A program made the translations under genes and the position numbers. The notes under the pieces were generated by a model that was not told the DNA's origin, searched no databases, and saw nothing but the letters and a program-made list of their open reading frames with translations. Source: Trifolium pratense (taxonomy: Eukaryota; Streptophyta; Magnoliopsida; Fabales; Fabaceae). From it: 64,000 nt of DNA. The stretch lies in contig NC_060065.1 of assembly GCF_020283565.1 (NCBI RefSeq), positions 41,280,409-41,344,408 of the forward strand, read 5' to 3'. Below are positions 21,019 to 35,100 of this stretch, piece after piece. Each line of letters begins with the position of its first letter. Position 1 is the first letter of the stretch.

Positions 21019-23770
21019 ATTAAGTGGGCCAATTCCTTCTAAAATTTCACTTTTGAGAAACTTAACTGACGTGTATGTGCGGTATTTTATATACTGATAA
21101 AGCAATGATTGAAATTTAACTTTTATTTTAGTATGTTTACTTATATTCGATTTAAATGTGATGTTCAGGAGAATTAGTGATTTGAATGGATTTGCATATG
21201 CACCTTTGCCACAATTTAATAACATGCCATTGTTAAAAAATCTGTGAGTTGATTCCTCTGCTTCTTTCAGAAATAGAAAATAAAAAACCAGAAAGAGAGG
21301 CACTCATAATAATATAATATGTTGTTGTCTATCTTATTGTTTCACAGGATTCTGAGGAACTGCAAAATCAATGGGACACTGCATGATTATCTTGGGACTA
21401 TATCAACATTAAAACACTTGTAATTGCTTACTTGCTACATTTTGTTTGACTCTAACATTTTAAGTTTCTTTTGTTAAGTTTAGCTTATTCTATACTTCGG
21501 TATATTTGTGTTTCGTAACTAGTGCTTTGGTAGATATAACATTTATTTTGCTCTCCAGCCTATCATGACAATTTTTCTTTGTAGCTTTTTTTCTCATTCT
21601 TAATATGATATCGCTTTCAGAGACCTCAGCTTTAACAACATAAGTGGAGCAATTCCGAGTACCTATGCTGAGACGAACGGTGTGAAATTCATGTATGAAA
21701 TTCATTGTAGTTTCTTAGTGCAATTTTTTTGGCGTATATTTTTAATAGTATATCTGTTGGCTACTTTACACCAACAACTCTAGTTTCAACTTTCAGACTG
21801 AACTAAGGTATCTAAATTATCCTACTTAGATTCATGAGGATTAAACTCGACCTAAAGGAGCTCAATTAGTCTAGACCAAGTTTCCAATGTTATAGTAAAG
21901 GATGACTCATGTTTAAATTTAATTAATCATATGGTTGCAATACTTTAGGTGCTAGGAATATTTCTGCTAGGTATATTTTGTGTATAAAGACTAAACAAAC
22001 ATCTGTCATTGGATTTCGTTTCAAACGTTCAGGCAAATGTATTTGCACCTTTTTGAAGCAACATTTGTCTGTCAAAAGGATCACATGCCCTTTCCATCTG
22101 AAAAGGAAAAAATCTAAGATAAAATCTAAGTGTGATAATGAGTGTCTAAGTGACAAGTTTAGGATTTTTTGTTTTTCCATTGTCTTAGTCGGGTATCTAA
22201 GAATTAAAACACTTTTCTGTATAGAAGGGTCCCTCAATGTTCACTTCAGTATATATTAAGCTTTGCATATTAATATCTTGATATTCTTTTGTGTAGATTT
22301 TTAACTGGAAACCTTCTCACTGGATCGTTACCTAATTGGAAAAAGAACATCGACGTGTAAGTTATTTTTCTATTACTACTTGTAGGATTCCTTGGATTGA
22401 AAACATACTTAATTTATGCTGCAATATTACTGTAAACATATCATCCCTTTCTTTTTTACTACCTTTCTAAGTTGACTTTGCCTTTTCTTTTTGATTGCTT
22501 CTCTGCCTTTTCCCCTGCTTATCCGTATAGTTTTTTGTTTCTGCTTGCTTTAAGTGTATGACCACCAAGCACCAACTACCGAAATGATTAACTATTTATC
22601 ACAAATTTAAAGCTTCTAAATAATATGAAAATAATATCTAATGCATTAAAGCTTTTCTCATAAGTACTACAGTTTAGTCCTTTGTTATTTTTCTCCTGAT
22701 GAACTCTAGTGCTAGTTCCATAATCATGAGTTTAGTGTCCCTTAGCTTCAAGTTCAAAACACCCTTAATCACTCCACTCTCCTAAAGCTGCTGGGACAGC
22801 AGGGTTATGTTGCTCTGAACCAATGTTTAGGCTGATTGTGTATAACTTATGTTTCATGTCTTTGGTTTACTTAATATTATATCTCCAAAATTCCATTCTA
22901 AGTGTCAACTAGTAGATAAAAAAACACTCTTCTTAATCCATTTGCATTCTATTGTGATTTATTAAGGGATCAGTTTTTACTTCCTTCCAATTGAAGGTTT
23001 AGTTAAGGGTGAGCTTATTTCTTGTTTTGAATCTTTTATGCTGTTGGAGCATAATCATGCAATGGTTTACTTAAGATATTAATATTCTTATGTTTCTTTG
23101 TTGTCACCAAATATTTCATACAATAACTTAAGTTTCTGATTGTCATATTCTGAATCAAATTTTATGACTTGTATATAGAGATATTTCATACAATAACTTA
23201 AGCAACAGCCAAGGGAATCAGATATGTCAAAGTGATAAAGTGTAAGAATCCTTGCATTTGTGTACATATTTTTTGCAAACTTAACAACTTTTCTGAGACA
23301 GTACCTGTTTACTTATGTCATGTAGGAACTTGTTTTCTCCGACATTGGCACACAATAACATGTAAGTTTAGTCTTATAAATACTAAAACATGTATATATA
23401 TATATATATATAGCCATTCCATTTCCCTTTTATTATGTATGAATCTTCTTATACAAATCATGCTAACATATTCTATTCCTTCCAGAGGAACAAATTCGTG
23501 TTTGAGAGAATGTCCCAAACGTAAGTTTCTTCACGGTGACTTTCCTATAGACAGCTAAGATCTCACTTTGTTCTTACATTTTTTTGATAAAAAAAACATA
23601 GAAGTACAAGAGCAGAGGGTACCAAAGACAACCATGCTTATTACCAAAAGCATGTTATAATATCTTAAGAATGTATAGAAGAGCAATGATTATCTAGGTT
23701 AACAATATTAATCCACTCAATGGGTTCACAGATGTTAGATCACTTTTTCTTCTTTTTTTTTATCATAATT

Positions 23771-23900
23771 TTTTTTTTTTATTAACCCACTCGGGTTGGT
23801 TTGGTGGTATTGGCTTGGGACCTGGGAGTGTGCTCCTTCTTAAGGTCTCAGGTTCGATTCTCTCTGGTGCCAATTTGGGTATGCTAATTTTAGCTTCTTC
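23771..23900 (+). mobile_element. tRNA-derived SINE fragment in intron 16 of gene A
   Basis: An A-box-like GGTTGGTTTGGTGGT is followed about 50 bp on by a B-box, GGTTCGATTCTC, then GTGCCAATTTGGG, a phrase typical of a common legume SINE. A T-rich tract precedes it. It lies in the 813-bp intron between 23520 and 24334 and should be spliced out. Confidence 0.6.
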
Positions 23901-26900
23901 AAAGAAGAAAAGATCTTGATTCCGAGAAAATGTTTCATATTAGAGGTATAGATGGAATTCAAAATGTTTTCTTTAAGTTTCTTGGTTCCCTAAATTTAAT
24001 TTACAATAGTTCAATCATGATATTGTAGATTTTTCAGCACAACTAGGAATTTGTTGGATCGAAACGACAAATAGCTAGTTGTCTTGTTGCCTAAATATAC
24101 TTTGGGCAAACTACAATCAGGCTATATGTTTGAAAAATATCCGCAGCAATAAATTGTGTATTTTGTTTTACTAGCTAGAGTGTTATATAATCCCCCATAA
24201 TAGAAACATGATAGTTAGAAAGAGAGGCATTTTGAATGGAAAAATAAAATTTCAACGAATAAATTTTTCATTATTTGATTTTCTTAGTATCCTTAATATT
24301 TCCAAAGTTGCTCACATGATCTTCTCTACCCAGCCTTGTACTCCCTTTATATAAATTGTGGTGGAAAGCAAGCAACAGTCAACAAAACAACTTATGACTA
24401 TGATTCCGAATCATCTGGAGCAGCTAAATTCCATGTCAGTCCAACAGGAACTTGGGCATTTAGCACCACCGGTATATTCATTGATGGTGATCAACTTGGA
24501 GAAACTTATCCCCCGCAAAATATCACTACACTTACTATGGCAGATTCTGAATTGTACACGAATGCACGTGGTTCTCCTATTTCTTTGACTTATTATGGGT
24601 TTTGCCTGGCAAATGGAAGCTACACAGTGAAACTACATTTTGCTGAAATAATGTTCAGAGATGATCAAACGTATGGTAGTCTCGGAAGGCGCGTATTTGA
24701 TATCTACATTCAGGTAAATGCATGGTTTAACAATTTTATTTCAGTAGTCACTTGGTGTTTCATAAAAAAGAAATTAAGGCTATTAGTCAGGTGATCACTA
24801 GGTTCATAGGGAAATCGTCAAACTATTTTTCCGAATTAAAATACATAGAATATCTCACTAACAACTGAATCTTTTTATGGTAAGCAGTTGTTCACTTGTT
24901 TAGCATTATTTATAAAATCAAATTCGACAATATTTTTACAACAAACCGATGCATAATATACTTGTAGGCTGTAATCATCACAAAGTATTAAGGTTGTGAT
25001 TGAAATGTTGCAGGGAAATTTGGTGCAAAAGGATTTTAATATTGCAGAAGAAGCAGGAGGAGTTGGTAAGAAAGTCATAAAACTGTTCAAAGATGTTGAT
25101 GTTACTAGTAATACCTTGGAGATCCGCCTGTATTGGGCTGGAAAAGGGACGCAATCTCTCCCAAATAGATCAGTATATGGTCCTCTTATATCAGCAATAT
25201 CTGTGGAGTCTGGTGGGTTATACTTTGTACCCTTCCAAATCTTATGCTATGATCTCTTCTATGATCTAATATTTTAAATGTGTTGTATAATAATCCAGCA
25301 GACTCTCCACCTGGAAGCATATCTGCAGGAGCTGTTGTTGGAATTGTGGTTGCAGCAACAGTTATTATTATCATTCTAGTATTTGGTATACTTTGGTGGA
25401 AAGGATGTTTTGGAAAGAAAAACTCATTAGCAAGAGGTGATTACAAATTAATTTCTTTTGTTGCCACTATTATCAAACTTTTTGCCAACACGTGAAATAT
25501 TCAAAGATTAAAAAGAAACTTTGCACATGTGTAACCCAGTAAGTTTGAGTATGTACACTTTTATTAGTACATCATGTTATGGAACCTGAGACTAGTTTTA
25601 TCTTGTTAAAAAGGATGTTGCAAGTTTACAAGAAATGAATTGTCGATGCAGAGTATCCATGTGCAATTTTATTAGTATAACAGATCTTTAATCTTTCTTT
25701 TACTTCAATTTACAGAGCTAAATAGTTTAGACCTACAGACCGGTTTATTTTCCTTAAGACAAATCAAAGCAGCGACAAATTACTTTGATATTTCCAATAA
25801 GATTGGAGAAGGAGGATTTGGTCCTGTGTACAAGGTATTATGCATATAACAAATCCACTTGAGTGTCATAGTTTTATATAATCTACATGTATTTTTCATA
25901 AAATTCCTTTTCAACTTCTAACAGCATATCATTCCTCAAAATGCAGGGATGTTTACCCAATGGGACATTGATAGCAGTCAAGCAACTTTCTTCTAAATCA
26001 AAGCAAGGGAATCGTGAGTTTTTAAATGAGATAGGCATGATTTCTGCTTTGCAACACCCTTATCTTGTTAAACTCTACGGTTGCTGTATGGAGGGAGATC
26101 AGTTGTTGCTGATATATGAATACTTGGAAAACAATAGTCTAGCTCGTGCTTTATTCGGTAATTTTTCCTGTTTGGTCAACTTCGGTTTGCTATTTATTTG
26201 ATATTTCACATTTTCTAACATAGTACATGACTATGTAGTATCATTGTATGATTCTTATTACATTCATAAATAAAGGTCCAGAGGAACACCAAATTAAATT
26301 AGATTGGTCTACGAGGCAGAAAATTTGTGTTGGCATTGCTAAAGGTTTGGCATACCTCCATGAAGAATCAAGACTGAAGGTTGTTCACAGGGACATCAAG
26401 GCCACTAATGTATTGCTTGCTACGGATCTCAACCCAAAGATATCTGATTTTGGTTTGGCCAAGCTGGATGAGGAGGATAATACTCACATTAGTACCAAAA
26501 TTGCTGGGACCTAGTGAGTAACTATAATTCTCGACTTCTCCAAGTTAATTAAAAAATACTGCAAAAAATTATCAAATTCAATGTTGTATACTTTTATCAA
26601 GTCATTCCAATGATATGTTCTAATTATGCAGTGGATATATGGCTCCTGAATATGCAATGCATGGTTATTTGACGGACAAAGCAGATGTTTATAGTTTTGG
26701 AATTGTTGCCTTGGAGATCGTTAGTGGAAGGAGCAACACCATGCATCGGGCAAAGGAGGAAGCATTCTATATTCTTGATTGGGTAATTAACCTTCTTATG
26801 TTCTCAATTGGTCATGTAAATTTGATTATCTATTGTACTATCTAGTTACACTTCGTTTTGTGTCATACATATATTGTTCTTCATTTTGCATCTAATTATT

Positions 26901-27017
26901 CCATTCTAAAAGAGAATAAAATCATTTATCGTTTTCCTTGTCCAGACAAAAACTTAGCAATAGTATATACATACAATTAAGAAAAGAATGCTAATTTTGA
27001 AAATATATGAAAAAAAT

Positions 27018-27135
27018 TCTGTTATTGGAAAAACCCAAGTCCCGCATTGAAAAATGATATGGGCCTGAAATTTTTTATAAAGAGAGACACCCCTCCTCAC
27101 CTTATAATCCAGTTTTGTAAGGATGAGTTAAGTCC
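27018..27135 (+). mobile_element. TRIM-type short LTR remnant in intron 23 of gene A
   Basis: It carries AAGTCCCGCATTG, a TTTTATAAAGAG block, CTCACCTTATAATCC and GTTTTGTAAGGATGAGTTA. In that order these match, in the opposite orientation, the short LTRs at 58426-58548 and 59589-59709. It is diverged and has no partner LTR nearby. The sequence downstream to 27440 is unclassified and its 62-codon ORF looks accidental. Confidence 0.55.
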
Positions 27136-28120
27136 AATATAAAATCCTAATAGGACTCCTGAAACGGGTTGTCTTCTAACCCGGACCATTAAAACGGGTC
27201 TTCTTGACCCGCAATTGTAGGAATAAATCAACAACCCTAGCACGCCGTCGCGACCTCCATGGCTGCGTCCAGTATTGCAGAATCGTTAGAAATCGTTAGA
27301 TTACACGATTTCACGATTAAAAGGTACGATTATGAACGATTTTGCAAATCTACGATTCTGGGCATGAGCGTAATTTTTGTTGCTGTTCTGAATTGTAAAA
27401 TCGTACGATTTTGCGATTTTAATCCCGATTTTAACTACCATGAATAGGAGTATTACATTTCAAAAAAGGATGTACTTTTTAATATCTCTAGAAGAGTAGT
27501 TGTACAAGACATTATTTTATAGTTACTATCGATTTCTAAAATCTTAATATCATGAAGCATCTAAGTGAAATCATGTTGGTCTTTACTTATTAAAAAGAAA
27601 TATGAGTAGCTTCATACTTTGAAGATTTTTAGAAATTGAATGTCACAAACATCAAGTTGGTCTTTCTTTATAGTAAATGACTTGGGTTTAAAAGCAAACT
27701 ATTCATTGTTTTTTCTTTCAACAGGCACATTTGTTGAAAGAGAGAGGTGACCTAATGGAGCTAGTTGATAGAAGATTAGGTTCAGATTTCAACAAAAAAG
27801 AAGCTATGGTGATGATCAATGTGGGTCTCCTATGCACCAATGTAACTTCAACCCTTAGGCCTTCCATGTCGTCAGTTGTAAGTATGCTTGAAGGAAGGAC
27901 TGTGGTTCCAGAACTTGTTTCAGGTTCAAGTGAAGTAATGGATGAAAAGAAGTTGGAAGTAATGAGGCAGCATTACCATCAGATTGACGAAACTACGATA
28001 ACTAAGTCACAAACACAAAGTCAAAGTTTATCAATTGACGGGCCATGGACTGCTTCATCTTCATCAACTGACCTTCATCCTATCCGCAATGATTCTTCCT
28101 ATCGGGAAGAAAGAAATTAA

Positions 28121-29162
28121 TAGTCTTTATCGATAAATAATTGCATTTAGTGTCATGTGCCAAGTATTATGAAGTCAAAATACAAATACTGATAAACAAT
28201 TCCATCACATGTGAAAGTTCAAACTCCTAATACATATACTTAGCAAGGCTCACAGGATTAGAACTAAGAAAACTATTTATTAGCTTCTTCAAAAAAAAGA
28301 AAACTATTTATTATTGAAAAGCACATGCAGCAGTTCTCGGGGCTGTCTGTTCGATTGTTATCTAAACAGCACTTCGTTATATTGGTGCCTAAGATGTACA
28401 GAAAGACAGCGGTTCTGATGCAAATATAGGATAGAAGTTTTGTATTGTTGCTATAAGAGATTATGGTTCTTACCTTAATGTCACAAAGAGAATACTTTTA
28501 CATGTAATTTTATATTCATGCATATAGTCTTTAACAGTTTACTCTCTAATGTATACCTATCATCAATCATCATTAACCTCTTTTTCTCCTCATTTCAGAC
28601 TTCATATGTTCACCTTTGAATTTTTCTTTGATATTGTTTTTACTTCTTTGACTTCATTTACCAAGTTTAAATTATTATTATCATTACTTTACAATCAAAA
28701 CACAGAAAGTCAACTATATTCTCTGATTAGAGACAAAATGTATATTACTGAATTTGCAACTTGTGTAAGAAAATTAAACAAAACTACAAGGAAATGAGTA
28801 CCTAACACATATTTCAAGATTTACAACGTGTATCCCCCTGTATACTTCATCTTAATTCATATATTTAACTCAAGTACCCTCCTTCAAGAAACCTTAAATT
28901 TAACTCAAATAGCCTCCAACTACATATGTACAAGCTGGCAACATGTTTAAGATTTCATTACATTTTTAACTACATATATACACTTATTATTTACTTCTCA
29001 TAAGTCATAACCTCATTCTTTCTCTTCAACTCTTTGTCAACAATATATACACACATATAACATAGTCTTTTTCTCTTGCTATTTCATTTCTTTTCACTTT
29101 CACATTGAAAAACTGATTTCATTTTCTTCCACTTATTGACTTCAAATATAAAGCTTATCATT
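28121..29162. other. Intergenic region between kinase genes A and B
   Basis: This holds the 3' flank of A and the promoter of B. From about 28805 to 29160 the text (ATATTTAACTCAAGTA, CTCCTTCAAGAAAC, AACTCTTTGTCAACAATATA) matches 40795-41270 upstream of gene C, so B and C share duplicated promoters. ATATATACAC near 29043 is a possible TATA region. No separate gene is seen. Confidence 0.6.
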
Positions 29163-32100
29163 ATGAACATGTCTTTGCCTCTATTATTCCATCTTTTTCT
29201 TCTTGTCTTTTGTTTTATCTCTTCATTTGCTAGTGGAGCTACACTATTAGAAGAAGAAGGTATGTACCTTATATAGGTATCTCTCCTGGTAAATTATTAT
29301 CACCACAACATACATTACTAGAAAATCTTAAATTATTGATCAATATTTAGAGACTAAATAAATAAAATTGATCTTCAACTTCTGCGCCTTTAACACTAAT
29401 TAACGACCAAATTCGGACATTTTTTTGTCGCTAATTTAACTTTTTGCACGACATTATGATTGCAAGTTTGCAACATTATGAAGATATATGTTGGTTTGGA
29501 ATACACAAATTGGTCTTATTTTTTGCGTCTCTAACACTTAGCGACGAAATTCAAACCCCCTTTTTTTTCATCTCTAGTTTTTGTTACTAATTCATATTTT
29601 TTAGTATAGTATGAAAAAGTTCAATTTTAATTTACTAAGACATTAATGTTTGCAACATTATGATGATGTAAATATGTTGGTTAATTTTGATTGAATGAAT
29701 ATACACAGTACAAGTTATGAAAGACATAGGAAGGACACTTGGGAAGAAGGATTGGGATTTCAGCAAAGATCCATGTAGTGGAGAAAATAATTGGACATCT
29801 TCTGTAAAAGTGAAAGGGTTTGAAAATGCTGTGACTTGCAATTGTTCTTTTGCCAATGCAACTATCTGCCATATTGTTAGCATGTATGTCCCCTTATCTC
29901 CACATTTGTGTCTATTTTTTGTGTTTGTAAGATCTCCTTTTTGTATGTATTTTAAGTTTTAACTATGTTATTTGTATGAACAAATATCCTTCTTGTGAGT
30001 AAAACTAAAGAGTTAAATGCAGTTTCACTCTCTCAAGTTGCATAATTGTTTGATTTTTTTTCCCTCAAATTTCAATTGCTCGATTTTAACCTTCTAATTA
30101 AATTTCATAGTTGCTCGATTTTGATCCCACAAAATTCAATTGTTCAATTTTGGTCCCTCAAGTTTATCTCTTTCGCATTTACTAGCTAGTCACCCATTGA
30201 TTTTTTTTCCTTACAAATTGCTTTTGTGACATTTTAAAATTAAAAAAATATTTTGAAAATAAAAAAAGAAATTAAAATGAAAAAGATGTTTTAAAAAAAC
30301 ACTTGTAAAATAAAAAAAAAATTATGAAAATAAAAAAATTGGTTGTTTTTTTAAATAAAAAAATAGTTATTTTTCAAAAATTGATTTTTTTTAAATAAAA
30401 AATAGTTAACTTTTAGGTAGTTAAAAAGTCGACCTGCTTTATTCACCGTGCTTTCCTTCTGTGTTGATTATCCATTTGATCGGCACCATGATTCATGCTT
30501 CTAGCTACTACCAACACTTGCCTATAAAATCCCAAACACTTTTTCTCTTTTTCTCTAAATATGGATTTAATGTTCTATTCTAGATAGAGATATCAAAGCA
30601 TAAGTATTTCAGAACCTTCCTTAATCTAATTTCCTAATTATTTTGTACATCATTGTTTTATCTTTTCTGCTGTCGAAAAGTGGAAGATAATGGAGTAACA
30701 TGTCACGGGGGAATCTTGTTGTAGTAGTTTGTAGTGATGATGATGTTGTTTATGGTAGTCAGCAATTGACAGAGGTTGTGAGAAAAGAGAGGGAGGGGAT
30801 TAAAGTCTGAGTGCTACAGAAACTAGGAGGGAGAAGATTTATGAAGAGTGAGAGGAGTTTTGATGAAGAAGAGATAAAATCAAATATAGAGCAAAAAGTG
30901 GGGGAATTAGTTGGCAAGTGAAAGATTAATATTTTGTTTAATATTTTAAATCAAGAAAATGACATGGCAAAATGAAATAATATTACTGGATGTTTGTGTT
31001 AACACATTTTTAGATGATCTGTGCATCCTCTTTAAATCTAACTTATAAAAGTCAACTTTTTATTTCTTTTTTTACTTTTCTATAGGAGAAAATATAAATA
31101 TTAAATGAGTCTTGCTATATGACATTCTTTAAACATTATATTTTAAAAAAAAAAATTATTCAAAAAAATTAAACACTACACAAGGCGTTGATAAGTTGTT
31201 ATTTTTGAGTTGAATTTGAAAATGATTTGATAGCAAATGTGAGACTATTTGATGAATGATCTTACAGTGTTTTGAAGTCACAAAATCTTTCTGGCACACT
31301 TCCAAGGGAATTTGTGAAATTGCATTACCTCCAACAACTGTATGTTATTCTAAACCTTACTAAATTTGTAATTAATCATCATAATTTGAGTTATGTAATT
31401 CATTCTTTTACTTACTTACAGTGATCTCACGCGTAACTACCTTAATGGTACAATCCCTTCACAATGGGGTTCCATGATCAATCTTGTCAACATGTATTTT
31501 CCCTTTACCCATCTACTTACTTACAGTTATAATTATTTTCATGTTTTATTTCATTTTTGGATTAATGCTTTTTCCTTAATTTTGTCACAGTTCACTATTA
31601 GGAAATCGATTAACTGGTCAAATTCCAAAAGAACTTGGAAAAATCATCACCCTCAAAAGCTTGTAAGTCATTTTTCTCATGCAAAATTTGTATATTTTAT
31701 CAACGAACTTATAATTAAAGTTTGAAATTTGAAATGCATAGGGTTTTGGAGTTCAATCAATTATCTGGGAAGCTTCCTCCAGAGCTTGGGAATCTTCACC
31801 AACTTGAAAGACTGTAAGCCCCTTTCTCCAACTACAAATTGATCACAATTTCAATATTCAATGTTGTCAAATGACGGCTATAGCAGTGAATCAGTGATTA
31901 GTATAGCGCGATTTTAACTAAGTGCTATTGTTTTGCGATACATGATTTAGTTCTAAGTTTTGTTGATTAGCGGCCACCATTCAAGCATATTGGAATTTGA
32001 ACCATCTTTTTTTTTCGATCCTCGATTAATGACACTGCTACATTTTGTTTGATATGGTTGATTTATTTTTAACTACAGAAAATTGTATCTTTGGTGTTCA

Positions 32101-35100
32101 TTGAGATTTTTTTAGTCTACACTTTTATGTCTTTGATTATGATTCTTTGAAGTGATTAGATGATCATATTTGTGAGGAAATTGTTTCCAATTTCATAGAT
32201 TGCTATACCTAGAAAATAAGTATGATTTTACCGGTTCAAAATTTTACTCAATAAAATGCTCATACCCTCAGAGAATCTTAATCCCTAATTCCAATTTCAA
32301 TGTTGTTGTAGGCTCCTTACCTCCAACAATTTTACTGGAAATTTGCCTGCAACATTTGCTAAGCTCACTAAATTGAAGCAAATGTAAGCAATCATTTCTT
32401 TAGTTGTTTTCGAATTTTCATTACACTAAATTACATTCACTATATTGTTGTTCATATCAAGATTAAATGACATTTCTTTGTTTGGTGTTACCCAGTCGAC
32501 TCGGGGACAATCAGTTCTCTGGAACATTGCCTGGTTTCATTCAGAGTTGGACAGGTCTTGAAAGGCTGTAAGAACCTTTTCTTTCTTGTTGTGAAATTCT
32601 AAATAATCAGTTTTTCCTAGTTGAATTGCATATTATTTATTGGTTTATTGAATGAAAATGACTTTTAATTGTGGCAGGGTGATGCAAGGGAGTGGTTTGA
32701 GTGGCCCAGTTCCTTCTGGAATTTCATATCTGAAAAACCTCACTGACTTGTAAGTATGATATTTATTGGTGTGGTCTATGTAGCACTGACACTTCATATT
32801 GATGGTTTGTTCGTTCATATTTATGGGGTGTTCGGTGTTTGACATTAACCCGACACTGACATACGTATTTACATTTAATCATTTCAATTTTTTCAAATTA
32901 TTACTTGTGCCTGCATGTCAGTTTTGATTCTGGTGTTTAAATTTGTCAGTGCTTTGTAGATTGTGGTCAATGATTCTTTTTCCTTTCCTTCTTTTATTGA
33001 GTTTCACAATACTTAAGATATGTTATGCAGGAGAATAAGTGACTTGAAAGGACCAGATTCTCCTTTTCCGCAACTTATTAACTTGATGGTGCTGGAAACA
33101 TTGTGAGTGAATTTCTTGGATTAAGAAAGAGGAGATGCTATAGCCTTTTTGCACTTAAAAACTTACATATTATAAAATTATTTGACAGAGTACTGAGGAG
33201 TTGCAATCTTATAGGAACAGTTCCTGAATATCTTGGAAATATTACCAATTTAAGATCATTGTAAGTAATGCTATTATTTTAAATTTGGTCTTGTTGGTGT
33301 TATGCTTGGATGTTTCTTGCATCATTGATATGCTTTTAGAATAAGATGCTTCATTAAGATGCTTTTCAGAAACCATTATTTTCTCGAGTACTACCTATTC
33401 TGAAAGTTATTTCCTTTTCAGAGATCTCAGTTATAACAAATTAAGTGGACAGATTCCGAACACCTTGGGCGTCCTCGAGAACATAAATATTCTGTAAGCA
33501 ATATCCTCTGGTTTCCAATGTGATTTTATGATTTCACCAAAATGGGGACATATATTTGTACATAGTTGAGGGTATTCAATTTTGTTTTTTATATATATCT
33601 TTCAGTGGGGATTTACAGTTGAGTTGCTTCTCATGGCATTATAGAAGTCATCTATAACTCTAAATAAATAAACAAACATGATTATGATATTGAAAATGGT
33701 AACCAATAGTTTGATCAATCAGTTTAGCTGTTTTATCTTCATTTCTTGAAAAAATTTAGGCCTGAACTAGGATGGCTAACTAAACAAATAAAACGAATTG
33801 ATCGTAGTACGGTTTAAACTGATCAAGAGAGGATTAATGAAAAGGATATTATTCAATAGTATACCATTTTGATGATTCATTGATTAATGATAAGTTTTAT
33901 AAATTGACTTATCTTATTGTTTTACCTAGATACTTAACTGGAAACCTTTTTACTGGACCACTGCCAAATTGGATAGCTAGACCAGACTACACGTAAGTAA
34001 TCCTTCAAATGCTACTTATTAGATTTATTTAGTTGAAAATTATAACTTTTGCATCCTAAATTGTTGTACCATTAACTTTTGATATTTCCATACCACAAAG
34101 TGTTACATATAGTTGTTTGTTTCAACTTTAATTCTGAATCATATTTATAAATTGACACAGAGATCTTTCATATAACAACTTGAGCATTCAAAATCCAGAG
34201 CAGTTGACATGTCAACAAGGAACAGTGTAAGAATCACATTTTTGATATTTGCGTACTTTTTTGTTTCAACAATTTTAAGAAACAATCTAATCTTTGCCTA
34301 TTTATCATGTACCTTAGGAACTTGTTTTCATCATCTTCAAAGAGAAGTAACTTGTAAGTTTTATACTATTCATACGTCACGAATCTCACGATAAATTGTT
34401 ATAAGTATGTAGCTTACACAAATTATAATGTGATTATGCTTACATGTTACACACCTTCATTATTTTCTCAGGGGAATGGTTTCATGTTTGGGGAACAATG
34501 GCTGTCCTAAACGTAAGTTGATTTGTCATGGATTTCCTTTAGATTGTTCATTTCAATTATTTATATATACATGCAAAGGTTGAAGGCGAAATGCAAAATT
34601 TTCTTTTCTTAGAATATCATACTTCTATATATTTATGTTAGCTTGAGATAGTCATTTGAACAAATTCATTGGAAATGTTTGTCAATGTTCCATTTTTCCA
34701 TGTTTCCCTGTCTTTAGAAGCATTTATTAATGATTGCCTAAAAATTATATCTGCATTTTGTGATAACAGGAAGATAGCAGATCCATTTACAATTATTAGC
34801 ATTTTTACCTTAATTTTTGCCAAACTGATGTTTACTTTTTGTACTAATCTAGTTTGTTATATGAAGTTCAAGATTTTTATATTGAATGTAACCATATAGA
34901 ATTTAACTACTCAAACATGTAAAGGTTTTGGTTGGAGAACTGAACATCTGTTATTCTTTATAGAATGAGTGTAGATCTCTCAAACACAATTTTCTATTTT
35001 TCACGTTGTGAATCTCATTTTGTCAAAAAAAAAAAAAAGAAGTTGTGAATCTCATGTCACCAATCATATTTCAGTTTCTCTTTTTTCAAAAAGCCCATGT

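Larger units (their letters stand above)
16864..28120 (+). pseudogene. LRR-malectin receptor-like kinase A, interrupted by an LTR element
   Basis: 24 exons: 16864-16960, 17149-17341, 17710-17781, 17915-17986, 18184-18257, 18335-18406, 18534-18605, 18701-18772, 18870-18892 joined to 21024-21072, 21169-21243, 21348-21419, 21621-21692, 22297-22356, 23179-23241, 23326-23361, 23486-23520, 24334-24713, 25014-25212, 25302-25436, 25716-25834, 25947-26157, 26276-26513, 26632-26782, 27725-28120. Domains: signal peptide, LGKKDW/DPC cap, LRRs on 72-nt exons, malectin-type domain (exons 17-18), one membrane helix (exon 19), and a Ser/Thr kinase with AVK lysine, [11 protein letters not shown] and MAPEYA. 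It is a plasma-membrane receptor of the LRR-VIII-2 class. Two lesions: exon 9 is split by an LTR element, and exon 5 is 74 nt instead of 72 (an extra TC near 18240), which shifts the frame to an early stop. Without these it would encode about 1011 aa. Confidence 0.9.

Noticed and set aside
22297..24333. ORFs of about 100 codons between exons 13 and 17 of gene A as separate genes
   Set aside because: They lie in introns or overlap known exons in other frames, and none shows domain-like sequence.
26511..26516. Apparent stop codon (ACC TAG) at the end of the kinase activation loop in genes A, B and C
   Set aside because: It is the exon 22 donor: TA|GTGAGT. The next exon begins T, restoring TAT (Tyr), and the same junction is found in all three genes.
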